Notes: generated by a model not told the origin, from the letters alone. DNA of 64,000 bases from JBNNGK01 sp050268245 (GCF_050268245.1 NZ_JBNNGK010000002.1:186001-250000); one strand, 5' to 3'. Shown: positions 1 through 9,717, counted from the first letter of the stretch. Numbers and translations: made by a program.

Positions 1-389
1 TGGGCAAAAACGTGAAAAAACAAAGACCTGTCAATCTGGATCTGCAAACGATCCGGTTTCCTGTAACGGCGATAGCGTCCATCTTACACCGAGTCTCTGG
101 CGTAATTACCTTCGTTGCCGTGGGTATCCTACTCTGGCTGCTGGGCATGTCACTCTCCTCCCAAGAGGGTTTCCTGCAGGCTGCCGCCATCATGAATAGC
201 TTCTTCGTTAAATTCATATTCTGGGGGATCCTCACCGCGCTGGCCTATCACATTTGCGGTGGCATCCGTCACTTGTTAATGGATTTTGGCTATATCGAAG
301 AGAGTTTAGTGGCTGGCGTTCGCTCTGCCCGTGTGGCGTTCGTGTTGACGGCTGTGCTGTCAATTCTGGCTGGAGTCCTCGTATGGTAA
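1..389 (+). CDS. sdhC: Succinate dehydrogenase cytochrome b556 subunit (5' end cut by one base)
   Basis: Large membrane anchor of complex II; with SdhD it holds haem b and the ubiquinone pocket in the inner membrane. Bases 1-2 are the TG of an ATG whose A lies just outside the window. This gives MGKNVKKQRPV and 129 residues, the E. coli length, so the in-frame GTG at 12 is internal (Val5). Three hydrophobic segments are visible, and the SILHRVSG stretch holds the Ser27 and Arg31 positions of the E. coli quinone site. The LAYHICGGIRH stretch carries the haem-ligand histidine region. Its last 7 bases overlap sdhD, first partner in the sdhCDAB-sucABCD operon. The promoter is outside the window. 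Confidence 0.97.
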   Translation, partial: GKNVKKQRPVNLDLQTIRFPVTAIASILHRVSGVITFVAVGILLWLLGMSLSSQEGFLQAAAIMNSFFVKFIFWGILTALAYHICGGIRHLLMDFGYIEESLVAGVRSARVAFVLTAVLSILAGVLVW

Positions 390-730
390 ACAATGTTTCT
401 GCATTAGGACGCAACGGCGTACACGATTGGTTGTTACTGCGTGCTTCCGCTATCGTCATCACCCTGTATGTTCTCTATATCCTGGGCTTTGTTGTTACGG
501 CTCCGGACATCACTTATGAAATCTGGCGCGGTTTCTTCGCCACCGCTATTACGAAGGTATTCACCCTGCTGACACTGTTGTCGATTCTGGTTCACGCCTG
601 GATCGGGATGTGGCAGGTGCTGACGGACTACATCAAGCCACTGGCATTACGCTTGGTGTTGCAACTGGCGATTGTCGTCGCGTTGCTGGTCTATTTACTG
701 TACGGAACAATCGTAGTGTGGGGTGCGTAA
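383..730 (+). CDS. sdhD: Succinate dehydrogenase membrane anchor subunit
   Basis: Small membrane anchor of complex II. ATG at 383 lies inside the sdhC stop region (7-nt overlap), giving 115 residues beginning MVNNVSALGRNGVHDW, which matches the family start and E. coli length. A longer frame reaches back to 254 but is only sdhC read out of frame. Three transmembrane helices are visible. The HAWIGMWQVLTDYIKP stretch places His71 (haem b ligand in E. coli) and Tyr83 (quinone site) at the expected positions. Only 3 nt separate it from sdhA. Confidence 0.97.
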   Translation: MVNNVSALGRNGVHDWLLLRASAIVITLYVLYILGFVVTAPDITYEIWRGFFATAITKVFTLLTLLSILVHAWIGMWQVLTDYIKPLALRLVLQLAIVVALLVYLLYGTIVVWGA

Positions 731-733
731 ACA

Positions 734-2500
734 ATGAAACTGCCAGTCAGAGAGTTCGATGCAGTGGTTATCGGTGCAGGCGGCGCAGGTATGCGCGCGG
801 CACTGCAAATTTCTCAAGCGGGCTCAACCTGTGCCTTGCTGTCTAAAGTATTCCCGACCCGTTCCCATACCGTGTCTGCTCAGGGCGGTATCACCGTCGC
901 GCTGGGTAACAGCCACGAAGATAATTGGGAATGGCACATGTACGATACGGTGAAAGGATCCGATTACATCGGCGATCAGGACGCTATCGAGTATATGTGT
1001 AAAACCGGCCCGGAAGCCATTCTGGAGCTGGAACATATGGGTTTGCCGTTCTCCCGTCTGGATGATGGCCGTATTTATCAGCGCCCATTTGGTGGCCAGT
1101 CGCTGAACTTTGGTGGCGAGCAGGCCGCGCGTACGGCGGCGGCGGCTGACCGTACCGGCCATGCGTTACTGCACACCTTGTATCAGCAGAACCTGAAAAA
1201 TCACACCACTATCTTCTCCGAATGGTACGCGTTGGATCTGGTAAAAAACCAGGACGGCGCGGTGGTGGGGACGACCGCCATCTGTATTGAAACCGGTGAA
1301 GTGGTTTACTTCAAAGCTAAAGCGACCGTGCTGGCGACCGGCGGCGCGGGGCGTATTTACCAGTCAACCACTAATGCTCACATCAACACCGGCGACGGTG
1401 TCGGTATGGCGATTCGCGCCGGCGTGCCGGTGCAGGATATGGAAATGTGGCAGTTCCACCCTACCGGTATCGCTGGTGCTGGGGTACTGGTCACCGAAGG
1501 TTGTCGCGGTGAAGGTGGCTATCTGCTGAATAAGCATGGCGAACGCTTTATGGAGCGTTATGCGCCAAACGCTAAAGATCTGGCAGGCCGTGATGTGGTT
1601 GCCCGCTCTATCATGATTGAAATTCGCGAAGGCCGGGGTTGCGATGGTCCGTGGGGGCCGCATGCCAAGCTGAAGCTGGATCACTTGGGTAAAGATGTCT
1701 TGGAATCCCGTCTGCCGGGTATTCTTGAGCTGTCACGCACCTTTGCGCACGTTGATCCGGTAAAAGAGCCAATTCCGGTGATTCCAACCTGCCACTATAT
1801 GATGGGTGGGATTCCTACCAAAGTGACCGGTCAGGCGTTGACCGTGAACGAAAAAGGCGAAGACGTGGTGATTCCTGGCCTGTTTGCAGTCGGTGAAATA
1901 GCCTGCGTTTCGGTACACGGCGCTAACCGTTTGGGCGGTAACTCGTTGCTTGATTTAGTGGTGTTCGGTCGTTCAGCCGGTATGCACCTGCAAGAATCTC
2001 TGGCAGAGCAGGGCGAAAGCCGTGACGCCAGCGACTCTGATGTTGAAGCATCGCTAGATCGTCTGAATCGCTGGAACAATACCCGTTCCGGTGAAGATCC
2101 GGTTGAAATCCGTAAGGCACTGCAATCCTGCATGCAGCATAACTTCTCGGTATTCCGTGAGGGTGATGCGATGGCGAAAGGATTGGAAGAGTTGAAAGTG
2201 ATCCGTGAACGCTTGAAGAATGCGCGTTTGGATGATACTTCCAGCGAATTCAACACTCAGCGCATTGAATGTCTGGAGTTGGATAACCTGATGGAAACTG
2301 CGTTTTCCACCGCCGTTTCGGCCAACTTCCGTACCGAGAGCCGTGGCGCACACAGCCGCTTCGACTTCCCGGAACGTGACGATGCCAACTGGCTGTGTCA
2401 TTCGCTGTATCTTCCACAGTCGGAAAGTATGACGCGTCGTGAAGTGAACATGCAACCGACACTGCGCCCGGCCTTCCCGCCGAAAGTGCGTTCTTACTAA
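734..2500 (+). CDS. sdhA: Succinate dehydrogenase flavoprotein subunit
   Basis: Catalytic FAD subunit oxidising succinate to fumarate on the cytoplasmic face of the inner membrane. It is 588 residues, as in E. coli. The N-terminal dinucleotide fold GAGGAGMRA is at about 14-22, and His45 in RSHTVSAQGG is the covalent FAD attachment site. The GRDVVARSI stretch holds the active-site arginine, and the C-terminal capping and helical domains are complete. It starts 3 nt after sdhD and ends 18 nt before sdhB. Nothing unusual is seen. Confidence 0.98.
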   Translation: MKLPVREFDAVVIGAGGAGMRAALQISQAGSTCALLSKVFPTRSHTVSAQGGITVALGNSHEDNWEWHMYDTVKGSDYIGDQDAIEYMCKTGPEAILELEHMGLPFSRLDDGRIYQRPFGGQSLNFGGEQAARTAAAADRTGHALLHTLYQQNLKNHTTIFSEWYALDLVKNQDGAVVGTTAICIETGEVVYFKAKATVLATGGAGRIYQSTTNAHINTGDGVGMAIRAGVPVQDMEMWQFHPTGIAGAGVLVTEGCRGEGGYLLNKHGERFMERYAPNAKDLAGRDVVARSIMIEIREGRGCDGPWGPHAKLKLDHLGKDVLESRLPGILELSRTFAHVDPVKEPIPVIPTCHYMMGGIPTKVTGQALTVNEKGEDVVIPGLFAVGEIACVSVHGANRLGGNSLLDLVVFGRSAGMHLQESLAEQGESRDASDSDVEASLDRLNRWNNTRSGEDPVEIRKALQSCMQHNFSVFREGDAMAKGLEELKVIRERLKNARLDDTSSEFNTQRIECLELDNLMETAFSTAVSANFRTESRGAHSRFDFPERDDANWLCHSLYLPQSESMTRREVNMQPTLRPAFPPKVRSY

Positions 2501-2518
2501 TTTCGCGGAGATCGATGG

Positions 2519-3235
2519 ATGAAACTCGAATTCTCAATATATCGCTATAACCCGGATGTTGACGACGCGCCGCGTATGCAGGATTACCAGCTTGAAGCGG
2601 AAGAAGGCCGCGACATGATGTTACTGGATGCGCTGATCTTGCTGAAAGAAAAGGATCCAACGCTGGCATTTCGTCGTTCGTGTCGTGAAGGCGTGTGCGG
2701 TTCGGATGGCCTGAACATGAACGGTAAAAACGGTCTGGCGTGTATCACGCAGGTTTCCAGCCTGCGCAAAGGTAATAGCAAAATCGTTATCCGCCCGCTA
2801 CCCGGTTTGCCGGTGGTGCGCGACTTAGTGGTTGATATGGGTCAGTTTTATACCCAATATGAGAAGATTAAACCTTATTTGCTGAACGATGGTAAGAATC
2901 CTCCGGCGCGTGAGCACCTGCAGTCACCGGATCAGCGGGCAAAACTCGATGGTCTCTATGAGTGCATTTTATGCGCCTGTTGCTCTACATCTTGCCCATC
3001 GTTTTGGTGGAATCCTGATAAGTTCGTCGGCCCGGCAGGTCTGTTGGCAGCCTATCGCTTCCTGATTGACAGCCGTGATACGGAAACCACAGCACGTTTG
3101 GACGATCTAGACGACGCTTTCAGTGTTTTCCGCTGCCATAGCATTATGAATTGTGTCAGTGTATGCCCTAAGGGCTTGAATCCGACCCGTGCGATTGGTC
3201 ACATCAAGTCCATGCTGCTGCAACGCGGCGCATAA
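2519..3235 (+). CDS. sdhB: Succinate dehydrogenase iron-sulfur subunit
   Basis: Electron-transfer subunit of complex II, 238 residues, as in E. coli. An N-terminal plant-type ferredoxin domain ligates [2Fe-2S] through CREGVCGSD (Cys55, Cys60, Asp63) plus Cys75. The C-terminal domain carries CILCACCSTSCP and CHSIMNCVSVCPKG for the [4Fe-4S] and [3Fe-4S] clusters. ATG at 2519 follows a GGAG ribosome site; an out-of-frame ATG at 2515 is ignored. It is the last sdh gene, followed by a 294-nt gap before sucA. Confidence 0.98.
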   Translation: MKLEFSIYRYNPDVDDAPRMQDYQLEAEEGRDMMLLDALILLKEKDPTLAFRRSCREGVCGSDGLNMNGKNGLACITQVSSLRKGNSKIVIRPLPGLPVVRDLVVDMGQFYTQYEKIKPYLLNDGKNPPAREHLQSPDQRAKLDGLYECILCACCSTSCPSFWWNPDKFVGPAGLLAAYRFLIDSRDTETTARLDDLDDAFSVFRCHSIMNCVSVCPKGLNPTRAIGHIKSMLLQRGA

Positions 3236-3529
3236 TACGCATAAAATTCTGCGCCGGGTTTGCCCGGCGCATATTGGCAGGAAGCCTCTAAAAACTGACC
3301 CGTGATTGTGGCAACAGGCAATCAGGTTCGTCCCGCCGGTTTTTAGAGGTTCCTTGTAAGGGATCGAAAGGTCCATAACAAAACGTAATAAATACCCAAC
3401 GTCGTTGATGCCTGGCATTAGCAACGAAGGGGATACGTCGAGTGAACCGTTTTTACGGCAAACCGTTTTAATCACGGTAATTATGTTAACCACGGCGAAA
3501 ACTGAAGCTTCAAAGCTTAAGGGATCATA
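3236..3529. other. sdhB-sucA intercistronic region with two inverted repeats
   Basis: This 294-nt stretch holds no credible gene. Just after sdhB there is a perfect 8-bp stem, GCGCCGGG/CCCGGCGC with a 4-nt loop, at 3251-3270. A second inverted repeat of 11 bp (CCTCTAAAAAC / GTTTTTAGAGG) lies at 3285-3295 and 3339-3349. Neither is followed by a T run on the plus strand, so neither is a textbook intrinsic terminator. E. coli has a comparable gap at this place that separates the sdh and suc parts of one transcript; mRNA processing or partial termination is an inference. Confidence 0.6.
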
Positions 3530-6337
3530 ATGCAGAACGGCGCAATGAAGGCCTGGCTGGATTCCTCCTATCTGGCGGGCGCGAACCAGTCCTACATAGA
3601 GCAGCTCTATGAAGACTTTTTAACCGATCCGGGCTCCGTTGAAGATAGCTGGCGTTCCATTTTTCAACAGCTACCCACTGCGGGTGTCAAACCCGATCAA
3701 CTCCACTCCCAAACACGTGAATACTTCCGCCGCTTGGCGAAAGACTCTGCGCGTTATAATACCAACATCACCGATCCTGAAACCGATGCCAAGCAGGTCA
3801 AGGTCTTACAGCTGATTAACGCCTTCCGCTTTCGTGGGCATCAGCATGCGAATCTCGATCCGCTTGGTTTGTGGCAGCAAGAACAAGTTCCTGACCTTGA
3901 TCCTGCCTACCACAACCTGACTGAAACCGATTTCCAGGAAACCTTCAACGTGGGGTCTTTCGCCATCGGCAAAGAAACCATGAAGCTGGCGGATCTGTAT
4001 GCGGCGTTGAAGCAGACCTACTGTGGATCGATCGGTGCAGAATACATGCACATTACCAATACTGAAGAAAAACGCTGGATTCAGCAGCGGATTGAATCAG
4101 TGGTGGGTCATGCCAGCTTCACCGATGACGAAAAGCGTCGTTTCCTAAGCGAGCTCACCGCAGCGGAAGGCTTGGAACGTTATCTGGGGGCGAAATTCCC
4201 GGGCGCGAAACGCTTCTCGCTGGAAGGTGGTGATGCGTTAGTCCCGATGCTGAAAGAGATGGTGCGCCACGCCGGTAAGAACGGCACGCGTGAAGTGGTG
4301 CTGGGTATGGCCCACCGTGGGCGCTTAAACGTGCTGATCAACGTGTTGGGCAAGAAACCTGTCGATCTGTTCGACGAGTTTGCTGGCAAGCACAAAGAAC
4401 ACCTTGGCACCGGTGACGTGAAGTATCACCAAGGTTTCTCGTCTGACGTAGAAACCGAAGGCGGTATGGTTCACCTGGCGCTGGCGTTTAACCCGTCGCA
4501 CCTAGAGATCGTCAGCCCGGTGGTGATGGGGTCTGTTCGTGCCCGTCGCGATCGTCTTGATGAAGCGCGCAGCAACATGGTGTTGCCTATCACCATCCAC
4601 GGTGACGCGGCGATCACCGGTCAGGGGGTGGTTCAGGAAACCCTGAACATGTCCCAAGCGCGCGGTTATGAAGTGGGTGGTACGGTACGTATCGTCATTA
4701 ACAACCAGATTGGTTTTACGACGTCCAATCCGCAAGATGCGCGCTCGACCCAATACTGTACAGACATTGCCAAGATGGTACAGTCACCGATCTTCCACGT
4801 GAATGCGGACGATCCAGAAGCGGTGGCGTTTGTGACCCGTCTGGCGTTGGATTTCCGTAACACCTTCAAGCGTGACGTGATGATCGATTTGGTCTGCTAC
4901 CGTCGCCATGGGCATAACGAGGCCGATGAGCCAAGTGCAACCCAACCGGTGATGTACCAGAAGATCAAAAAACACCCAACACCGCGCAAGATCTATGCCG
5001 ATGTGCTGACTGAACAACAGGTCGCCACGCTGGAAGATGCCACGGAAATGGTCAACCTGTATCGCGATGCGCTCGATCGTGGCGAATGCGTGGTTGAAGA
5101 GTGGCGTCCGATGAATCTGCATTCCTTTACCTGGTCACCGTATCTGAATCATGAGTGGGATGAAGCGTACCCAAGCAAGGTTGAGAAGAAGCGTTTGCAG
5201 GAATTGGCGCGCCGCATTAGCACCGTGCCAGAAGCGGTAGAAATGCAATCGCGCGTGGCGAAAATCTATGGCGATCGCGCCGAGATGGCCGCGGGCAATA
5301 AACCGTTTGACTGGGGTGCGGCAGAAACCTTGGCGTATGCGACCTTAGTGGATGAAGGCATTCCGATTCGTCTGTCTGGTGAAGATGCAGGCCGCGGCAC
5401 GTTCTTCCACCGTCACGCGGTGGTGCATAACCAGAAAAATGGCTCCGTTTACGTGCCATTGTCCAATGTGCATTCCGGTCAAGGCGAGTTCAAAGTATGG
5501 GACTCCGTGCTGTCTGAAGAAGCGGTGTTGGCATTCGAGTACGGTTACGCGACCGCTGAACCGCGTACCCTGACCATTTGGGAAGCGCAGTTTGGTGATT
5601 TTGCTAACGGCGCTCAAGTGGTGATTGACCAGTTCATTAGCTCCGGCGAGCAGAAATGGGGCCGTATGTGTGGCCTGGTCATGCTGTTGCCGCACGGTTA
5701 TGAAGGCCAAGGGCCGGAGCACTCCTCCGCGCGTCTGGAGCGTTATCTACAGCTGTGTGCTGAACAGAACATGCAAGTGTGTATCCCGTCCACGCCAGCG
5801 CAGGTCTACCACATGCTGCGTCGTCAGGCACTGCGTGGTATGCGTCGCCCGTTGGTGGTGATGTCACCGAAATCGTTGTTACGTCATCCGTTAGCGATCT
5901 CCTCGCTGGATGAATTAGCTAACGGCAGCTTCTTGCCCGCAATCGGTGAGATTGACGAACTGGATCCAAAAGCGGTGAAGCGTGTCGTGATGTGTTCCGG
6001 CAAGGTTTACTACGATCTGCTGGAACAGCGTCGTAAGAATGACATCAATGACGTGGCTATCGTCCGTATTGAACAACTGTATCCGTTCCCGCATCAGGCG
6101 GTACAAGCGGTGTTGGAACAATACGCACATGTGCATGATTTCGTCTGGTGTCAGGAAGAACCCCTGAACCAAGGTGCTTGGTACTGCAGCCAACATAATT
6201 TCCGTGAAGTGATTCCTTTCGGAGCCTCTTTACGTTACGCCGGACGTCCAGCCTCTGCCTCGCCGGCAGTGGGTTATATGTCCGTACACCAGAAGCAGCA
6301 ACAGGCTCTGGTTAATGATGCGCTGAATATTGATTAA
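3530..6337 (+). CDS. sucA: 2-oxoglutarate dehydrogenase E1 component
   Basis: Thiamine-diphosphate-dependent decarboxylase of the 2-oxoglutarate dehydrogenase complex, 935 residues against 933 in E. coli. The N-terminal E2-binding segment (MKAWLDSSYLAGANQSYIE) is followed by the ThDP-binding E1 domain with GMAHRGRLNVL and HGDAAITGQGVVQE, the transketolase-like pyrimidine domain, and the C-terminal domain ending in DALNID. ATG at 3530 has AAGGGA 7-8 nt upstream; a second in-frame ATG lies at 3545. Translation product and order with sucB (18-nt gap) are as in E. coli. Confidence 0.98.
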   Translation: MQNGAMKAWLDSSYLAGANQSYIEQLYEDFLTDPGSVEDSWRSIFQQLPTAGVKPDQLHSQTREYFRRLAKDSARYNTNITDPETDAKQVKVLQLINAFRFRGHQHANLDPLGLWQQEQVPDLDPAYHNLTETDFQETFNVGSFAIGKETMKLADLYAALKQTYCGSIGAEYMHITNTEEKRWIQQRIESVVGHASFTDDEKRRFLSELTAAEGLERYLGAKFPGAKRFSLEGGDALVPMLKEMVRHAGKNGTREVVLGMAHRGRLNVLINVLGKKPVDLFDEFAGKHKEHLGTGDVKYHQGFSSDVETEGGMVHLALAFNPSHLEIVSPVVMGSVRARRDRLDEARSNMVLPITIHGDAAITGQGVVQETLNMSQARGYEVGGTVRIVINNQIGFTTSNPQDARSTQYCTDIAKMVQSPIFHVNADDPEAVAFVTRLALDFRNTFKRDVMIDLVCYRRHGHNEADEPSATQPVMYQKIKKHPTPRKIYADVLTEQQVATLEDATEMVNLYRDALDRGECVVEEWRPMNLHSFTWSPYLNHEWDEAYPSKVEKKRLQELARRISTVPEAVEMQSRVAKIYGDRAEMAAGNKPFDWGAAETLAYATLVDEGIPIRLSGEDAGRGTFFHRHAVVHNQKNGSVYVPLSNVHSGQGEFKVWDSVLSEEAVLAFEYGYATAEPRTLTIWEAQFGDFANGAQVVIDQFISSGEQKWGRMCGLVMLLPHGYEGQGPEHSSARLERYLQLCAEQNMQVCIPSTPAQVYHMLRRQALRGMRRPLVVMSPKSLLRHPLAISSLDELANGSFLPAIGEIDELDPKAVKRVVMCSGKVYYDLLEQRRKNDINDVAIVRIEQLYPFPHQAVQAVLEQYAHVHDFVWCQEEPLNQGAWYCSQHNFREVIPFGASLRYAGRPASASPAVGYMSVHQKQQQALVNDALNID

Positions 6338-6355
6338 AAATTTAAGGGAAAGCTA

Positions 6356-7570
6356 ATGAGTAGCGTAGATATTCTGGTTCCTGACCTGCCTGAATCGGTT
6401 GCCGATGCGACCGTGGCAACATGGCATAAAAAACCGGGCGATGCAGTAAGCCGGGATGAAGTGCTGGTAGAGATCGAAACGGATAAAGTCGTGTTGGAAG
6501 TGCCTGCCAGTGAAGCCGGTATCCTTGACGCCATCGTGGAAGAGGAAGGTGCAACCGTACTTTCTCGCCAGATTCTTGGCCGCATTCGCCCAGGCGATAG
6601 CTCCGGCAAACCGACCGAAGAGAAGAGTCAGAGCGTAGAGTCCACTCCAGCGCAGCGTGCTACCGCGAGCCTGGAGGAAGAGAGTAATGACGCGCTTAGT
6701 CCGGCGATTCGCCGCCTGATCGCCGAACACGATCTTGATGCCAGCGCGATTAAAGGCAGTGGCGTGGGTGGACGTATTACGCGTGAAGACGTGGATGCGC
6801 ATCTGGCTAACGGGGGCAAGAAAGCTGAGAAACCCGCCGCCGAAGCCGCACCGCAGCCAGCATTGAGCGGCCGCTCCGAAAAACGTGTGCCAATGTCGCG
6901 CTTGCGTAAACGTGTGGCTGAGCGCCTGTTAGAAGCGAAGAACAGCACGGCGATGTTGACCACGTTCAACGAAATCAATATGCAGCCAATTATGGATCTG
7001 CGTAAACAATATGGCGAAGCGTTTGAAAAGCGTCACGGTGTACGGTTGGGCTTTATGTCCTTCTACATCAAAGCGGTGGTTGAAGCGCTGAAACGTTATC
7101 CTGAAGTGAACGCTTCCATCGATGGTGAAGACGTGGTGTACCACAACTACTTCGACGTCAGCATTGCGGTTTCTACCCCACGTGGCTTAGTAACGCCGGT
7201 TTTACGTGATGTCGATACCCTCAGCATGGCGGACATCGAGAAGAAAATCAAAGAGCTGGCGGTGAAAGGCCGTGACGGCAAATTGAAAGTGGAAGAACTG
7301 ACTGGCGGTAATTTCACTATTACCAACGGTGGCGTCTTCGGCTCGCTGATGTCGACCCCGATCATCAACCCGCCGCAAAGCGCGATTCTTGGGATGCATG
7401 CCATCAAGGATCGTCCGATGGCGGTGAATGGCCAAGTTGTCATTCTACCGATGATGTATCTGGCGTTGTCTTACGACCACCGCCTGATCGACGGCAAAGA
7501 ATCTGTCGGTTATCTGGTGACGGTGAAAGAGATGCTGGAAGATCCAGCGCGTCTGCTGCTGGACGTGTAG
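6356..7570 (+). CDS. sucB: Dihydrolipoyl succinyltransferase (E2 of 2-oxoglutarate dehydrogenase)
   Basis: Core acyltransferase that passes the succinyl group from E1 to CoA. It is 404 residues: a lipoyl domain with the lipoylated lysine in IETDKVVLEV (Lys44), a flexible linker rich in Ser/Glu/Ala (about 80-112), a peripheral-subunit binding domain (about 114-150), a second Ala/Pro-rich linker, and the catalytic domain. The catalytic motif YDHRLIDGKE places His375 and Asp379 at the E. coli positions. It follows sucA by 18 nt with an AAGGGA ribosome site. Confidence 0.98.
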   Translation: MSSVDILVPDLPESVADATVATWHKKPGDAVSRDEVLVEIETDKVVLEVPASEAGILDAIVEEEGATVLSRQILGRIRPGDSSGKPTEEKSQSVESTPAQRATASLEEESNDALSPAIRRLIAEHDLDASAIKGSGVGGRITREDVDAHLANGGKKAEKPAAEAAPQPALSGRSEKRVPMSRLRKRVAERLLEAKNSTAMLTTFNEINMQPIMDLRKQYGEAFEKRHGVRLGFMSFYIKAVVEALKRYPEVNASIDGEDVVYHNYFDVSIAVSTPRGLVTPVLRDVDTLSMADIEKKIKELAVKGRDGKLKVEELTGGNFTITNGGVFGSLMSTPIINPPQSAILGMHAIKDRPMAVNGQVVILPMMYLALSYDHRLIDGKESVGYLVTVKEMLEDPARLLLDV

Positions 7571-7582
7571 TAACCCTCTACT

Positions 7583-7603
7583 TGGGCGCGATTTACGCGC
7601 CCA
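7583..7603 (+). other. sucB-sucC intercistronic hairpin
   Basis: Perfect 8-bp stem (TGGGCGCG / CGCGCCCA) with a 5-nt loop, 13 nt after the sucB stop. No T run follows, so it is more likely an mRNA stability or processing element within the operon than a terminator. That role is inferred. Confidence 0.55.
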
Positions 7604-7678
7604 TACTCTGTGCTATGTGGCCGGTTTTTCCGCATCTGTGATCCGGCTAAAATTTCAGACCTGAATGGATAGAACATC

Positions 7679-8845
7679 ATGAATTTACACGAATATCAGG
7701 CAAAACAACTGTTTGCTCGGTATGGTATGCCGGCACCAACGGGTTATGCCTGTACTACACCGCGTGAAGCAGAAGAAGCCGCCTCTAAAATCGGTTCCGG
7801 CCCGTGGGTAGTTAAATGTCAGGTTCATGCTGGCGGCCGCGGTAAAGCTGGCGGCGTTAAAGTGGTTAATAGCAAAGAAGATATCCGTGCGTTTGCGGAG
7901 GCCTGGCTGGGCAAGCGTTTGGTGACTTATCAGACCGACGCGCTGGGTCAACCGGTTCACCAGATTCTGGTTGAAGCCGCCACCGATATTGATAAAGAGC
8001 TGTATTTGGGTGCGGTCGTTGACCGTGGCACCCGTCGCATTGTTTTCATGGCGTCTACCGAAGGCGGCGTAGAAATCGAGAAGGTGGCGGAAGAAACCCC
8101 TGAACTGATCCACAAAATGACCATCGATCCTCTGGCTGGCCCTCAACCTTACCAAGGGCGTGAGTTGGCGTTCAAACTGGGTCTGACCGGCAAGCAAGTC
8201 AGCCAGTTTGCCAAAATCTTTATGGGTCTGGCGACGCTGTTCATTGAGCGCGATCTGGCGATGGTTGAGATCAACCCGCTGGTTATCACCAAACAGGGCG
8301 ATTTGGTGTGTCTGGATGGCAAACTGGGCGCCGACGGTAACGCATTGTTCCGCCAGCCTGAACTGCGTGAAATGCGCGATCTTTCTCAAGAAGATGAGCG
8401 TGAATCCCGTGCAGCGCAGTGGGAACTGAACTACGTCGCGCTGGATGGCAACATCGGTTGCATGGTGAACGGTGCTGGTCTGGCGATGGGTACCATGGAC
8501 ATCGTTAAACTGCACGGCGGTGAGCCGGCTAACTTCTTGGACGTTGGCGGCGGCGCAACTAAAGAACGTGTAACTGAAGCGTTTAAAATTATTTTGTCTG
8601 ACGACAAAGTGAAAGCCGTTCTGGTTAACATTTTCGGTGGTATTGTGCGTTGCGATCTGATCGCCGACGGTATCATTGGCGCAGTGGCCGAAGTGGGCGT
8701 GAACGTCCCGGTGGTGGTGCGTTTAGAAGGTAACAACGCCGAACTGGGCGCTAAGAAATTGGCGGACAGCGGTTTGAATATCATTGCTGCGACCAGCCTG
8801 ACTGATGCGGCTCAGCAAGTTGTTGCGGCAGTGGAGGGGAAATAA
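7679..8845 (+). CDS. sucC: Succinyl-CoA synthetase beta subunit
   Basis: ADP/GDP-forming succinyl-CoA ligase beta subunit, carrying the nucleotide site and the specificity for succinate. It is 388 residues, identical to E. coli length, with an N-terminal ATP-grasp domain (MNLHEYQAKQLFARYGMPAP, VKCQVHAGGRGKAGG) and a C-terminal ligase-CoA domain (NIFGGIVRCDLIADG). It is 108 nt downstream of sucB. Its TAA stop shares the final A with the ATG of sucD (TAATG), indicating translational coupling that helps a 1:1 subunit ratio. Confidence 0.98.
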   Translation: MNLHEYQAKQLFARYGMPAPTGYACTTPREAEEAASKIGSGPWVVKCQVHAGGRGKAGGVKVVNSKEDIRAFAEAWLGKRLVTYQTDALGQPVHQILVEAATDIDKELYLGAVVDRGTRRIVFMASTEGGVEIEKVAEETPELIHKMTIDPLAGPQPYQGRELAFKLGLTGKQVSQFAKIFMGLATLFIERDLAMVEINPLVITKQGDLVCLDGKLGADGNALFRQPELREMRDLSQEDERESRAAQWELNYVALDGNIGCMVNGAGLAMGTMDIVKLHGGEPANFLDVGGGATKERVTEAFKIILSDDKVKAVLVNIFGGIVRCDLIADGIIGAVAEVGVNVPVVVRLEGNNAELGAKKLADSGLNIIAATSLTDAAQQVVAAVEGK

Positions 8846-9717
8846 TGTCCATTTTAATCGATAAGAACACCAAAGTAATTTGCCAAGGCTTCACCGGTAG
8901 CCAAGGAACTTTCCACTCTGAACAGGCGATAGCCTACGGCACCAAAATGGTCGGTGGTGTCACACCGGGTAAAGGCGGCACCACGCATTTGGGTCTGCCG
9001 GTGTTCAATACCGTGCGTGAAGCGGTAGAAGCGACTGGCGCTACAGCGTCTGTTATCTACGTTCCGGCACCGTTCTGCAAAGACTCCATTTTGGAAGCCG
9101 TCGACGCAGGAATTAAACTGATCATTACGATTACCGAAGGTATTCCGACGCTGGATATGTTGACGGTGAAAGTGAAATTGGATGAAGCGGGCGTGCGCAT
9201 GATCGGCCCGAACTGCCCGGGCGTGATCACCCCAGGTGAGTGTAAAATTGGCATTATGCCAGGTCATATTCACCTGCCGGGTAAAGTGGGTATTGTCTCT
9301 CGTTCTGGTACGTTAACCTATGAAGCGGTGAAGCAAACCACCGATGCCGGTTTGGGGCAATCGACCTGCGTAGGGATTGGTGGCGACCCGATCCCAGGTT
9401 CTAACTTCATCGATATCCTAAAAATGTTCCAGGAAGATCCGCAAACCGAAGCGATTGTCATGATCGGTGAGATCGGTGGTAGCGCGGAAGAAGAAGCGGC
9501 AGCGTATATCAAAGACCACGTCACCAAACCGGTTGTCGGTTACATCGCGGGTGTCACTGCGCCGAAAGGGAAACGTATGGGCCACGCGGGTGCCATCATT
9601 GCTGGTGGTAAAGGCACGGCGGACGAGAAGTTTGCCGCGTTGGAAGCCGCTGGTGTGAAAACCGTACGCAGCCTGGCTGACATCGGTGATGCAGTGAAAG
9701 CCGTACTGAATCGCTAA
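8845..9717 (+). CDS. sucD: Succinyl-CoA synthetase alpha subunit
   Basis: CoA-binding, phosphohistidine-carrying subunit of succinyl-CoA ligase, 290 residues. The N-terminal CoA-binding Rossmann domain begins MSILIDKNTKVICQGFTGSQG. The phosphohistidine is His247 in KRMGHAGAI, and the Pro/Gly-rich GPNCPGVITPGECKIG stretch is intact. It is the last protein gene of the sdh-suc operon and overlaps sucC by one base. A structured 3'UTR with a strong terminator follows. Confidence 0.98.
   Translation: MSILIDKNTKVICQGFTGSQGTFHSEQAIAYGTKMVGGVTPGKGGTTHLGLPVFNTVREAVEATGATASVIYVPAPFCKDSILEAVDAGIKLIITITEGIPTLDMLTVKVKLDEAGVRMIGPNCPGVITPGECKIGIMPGHIHLPGKVGIVSRSGTLTYEAVKQTTDAGLGQSTCVGIGGDPIPGSNFIDILKMFQEDPQTEAIVMIGEIGGSAEEEAAAYIKDHVTKPVVGYIAGVTAPKGKRMGHAGAIIAGGKGTADEKFAALEAAGVKTVRSLADIGDAVKAVLNR

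Noticed and set aside
7685..8515. 276-codon minus-strand frame
   Set aside because: Antisense of sucC, with no family resemblance and no ribosome site.
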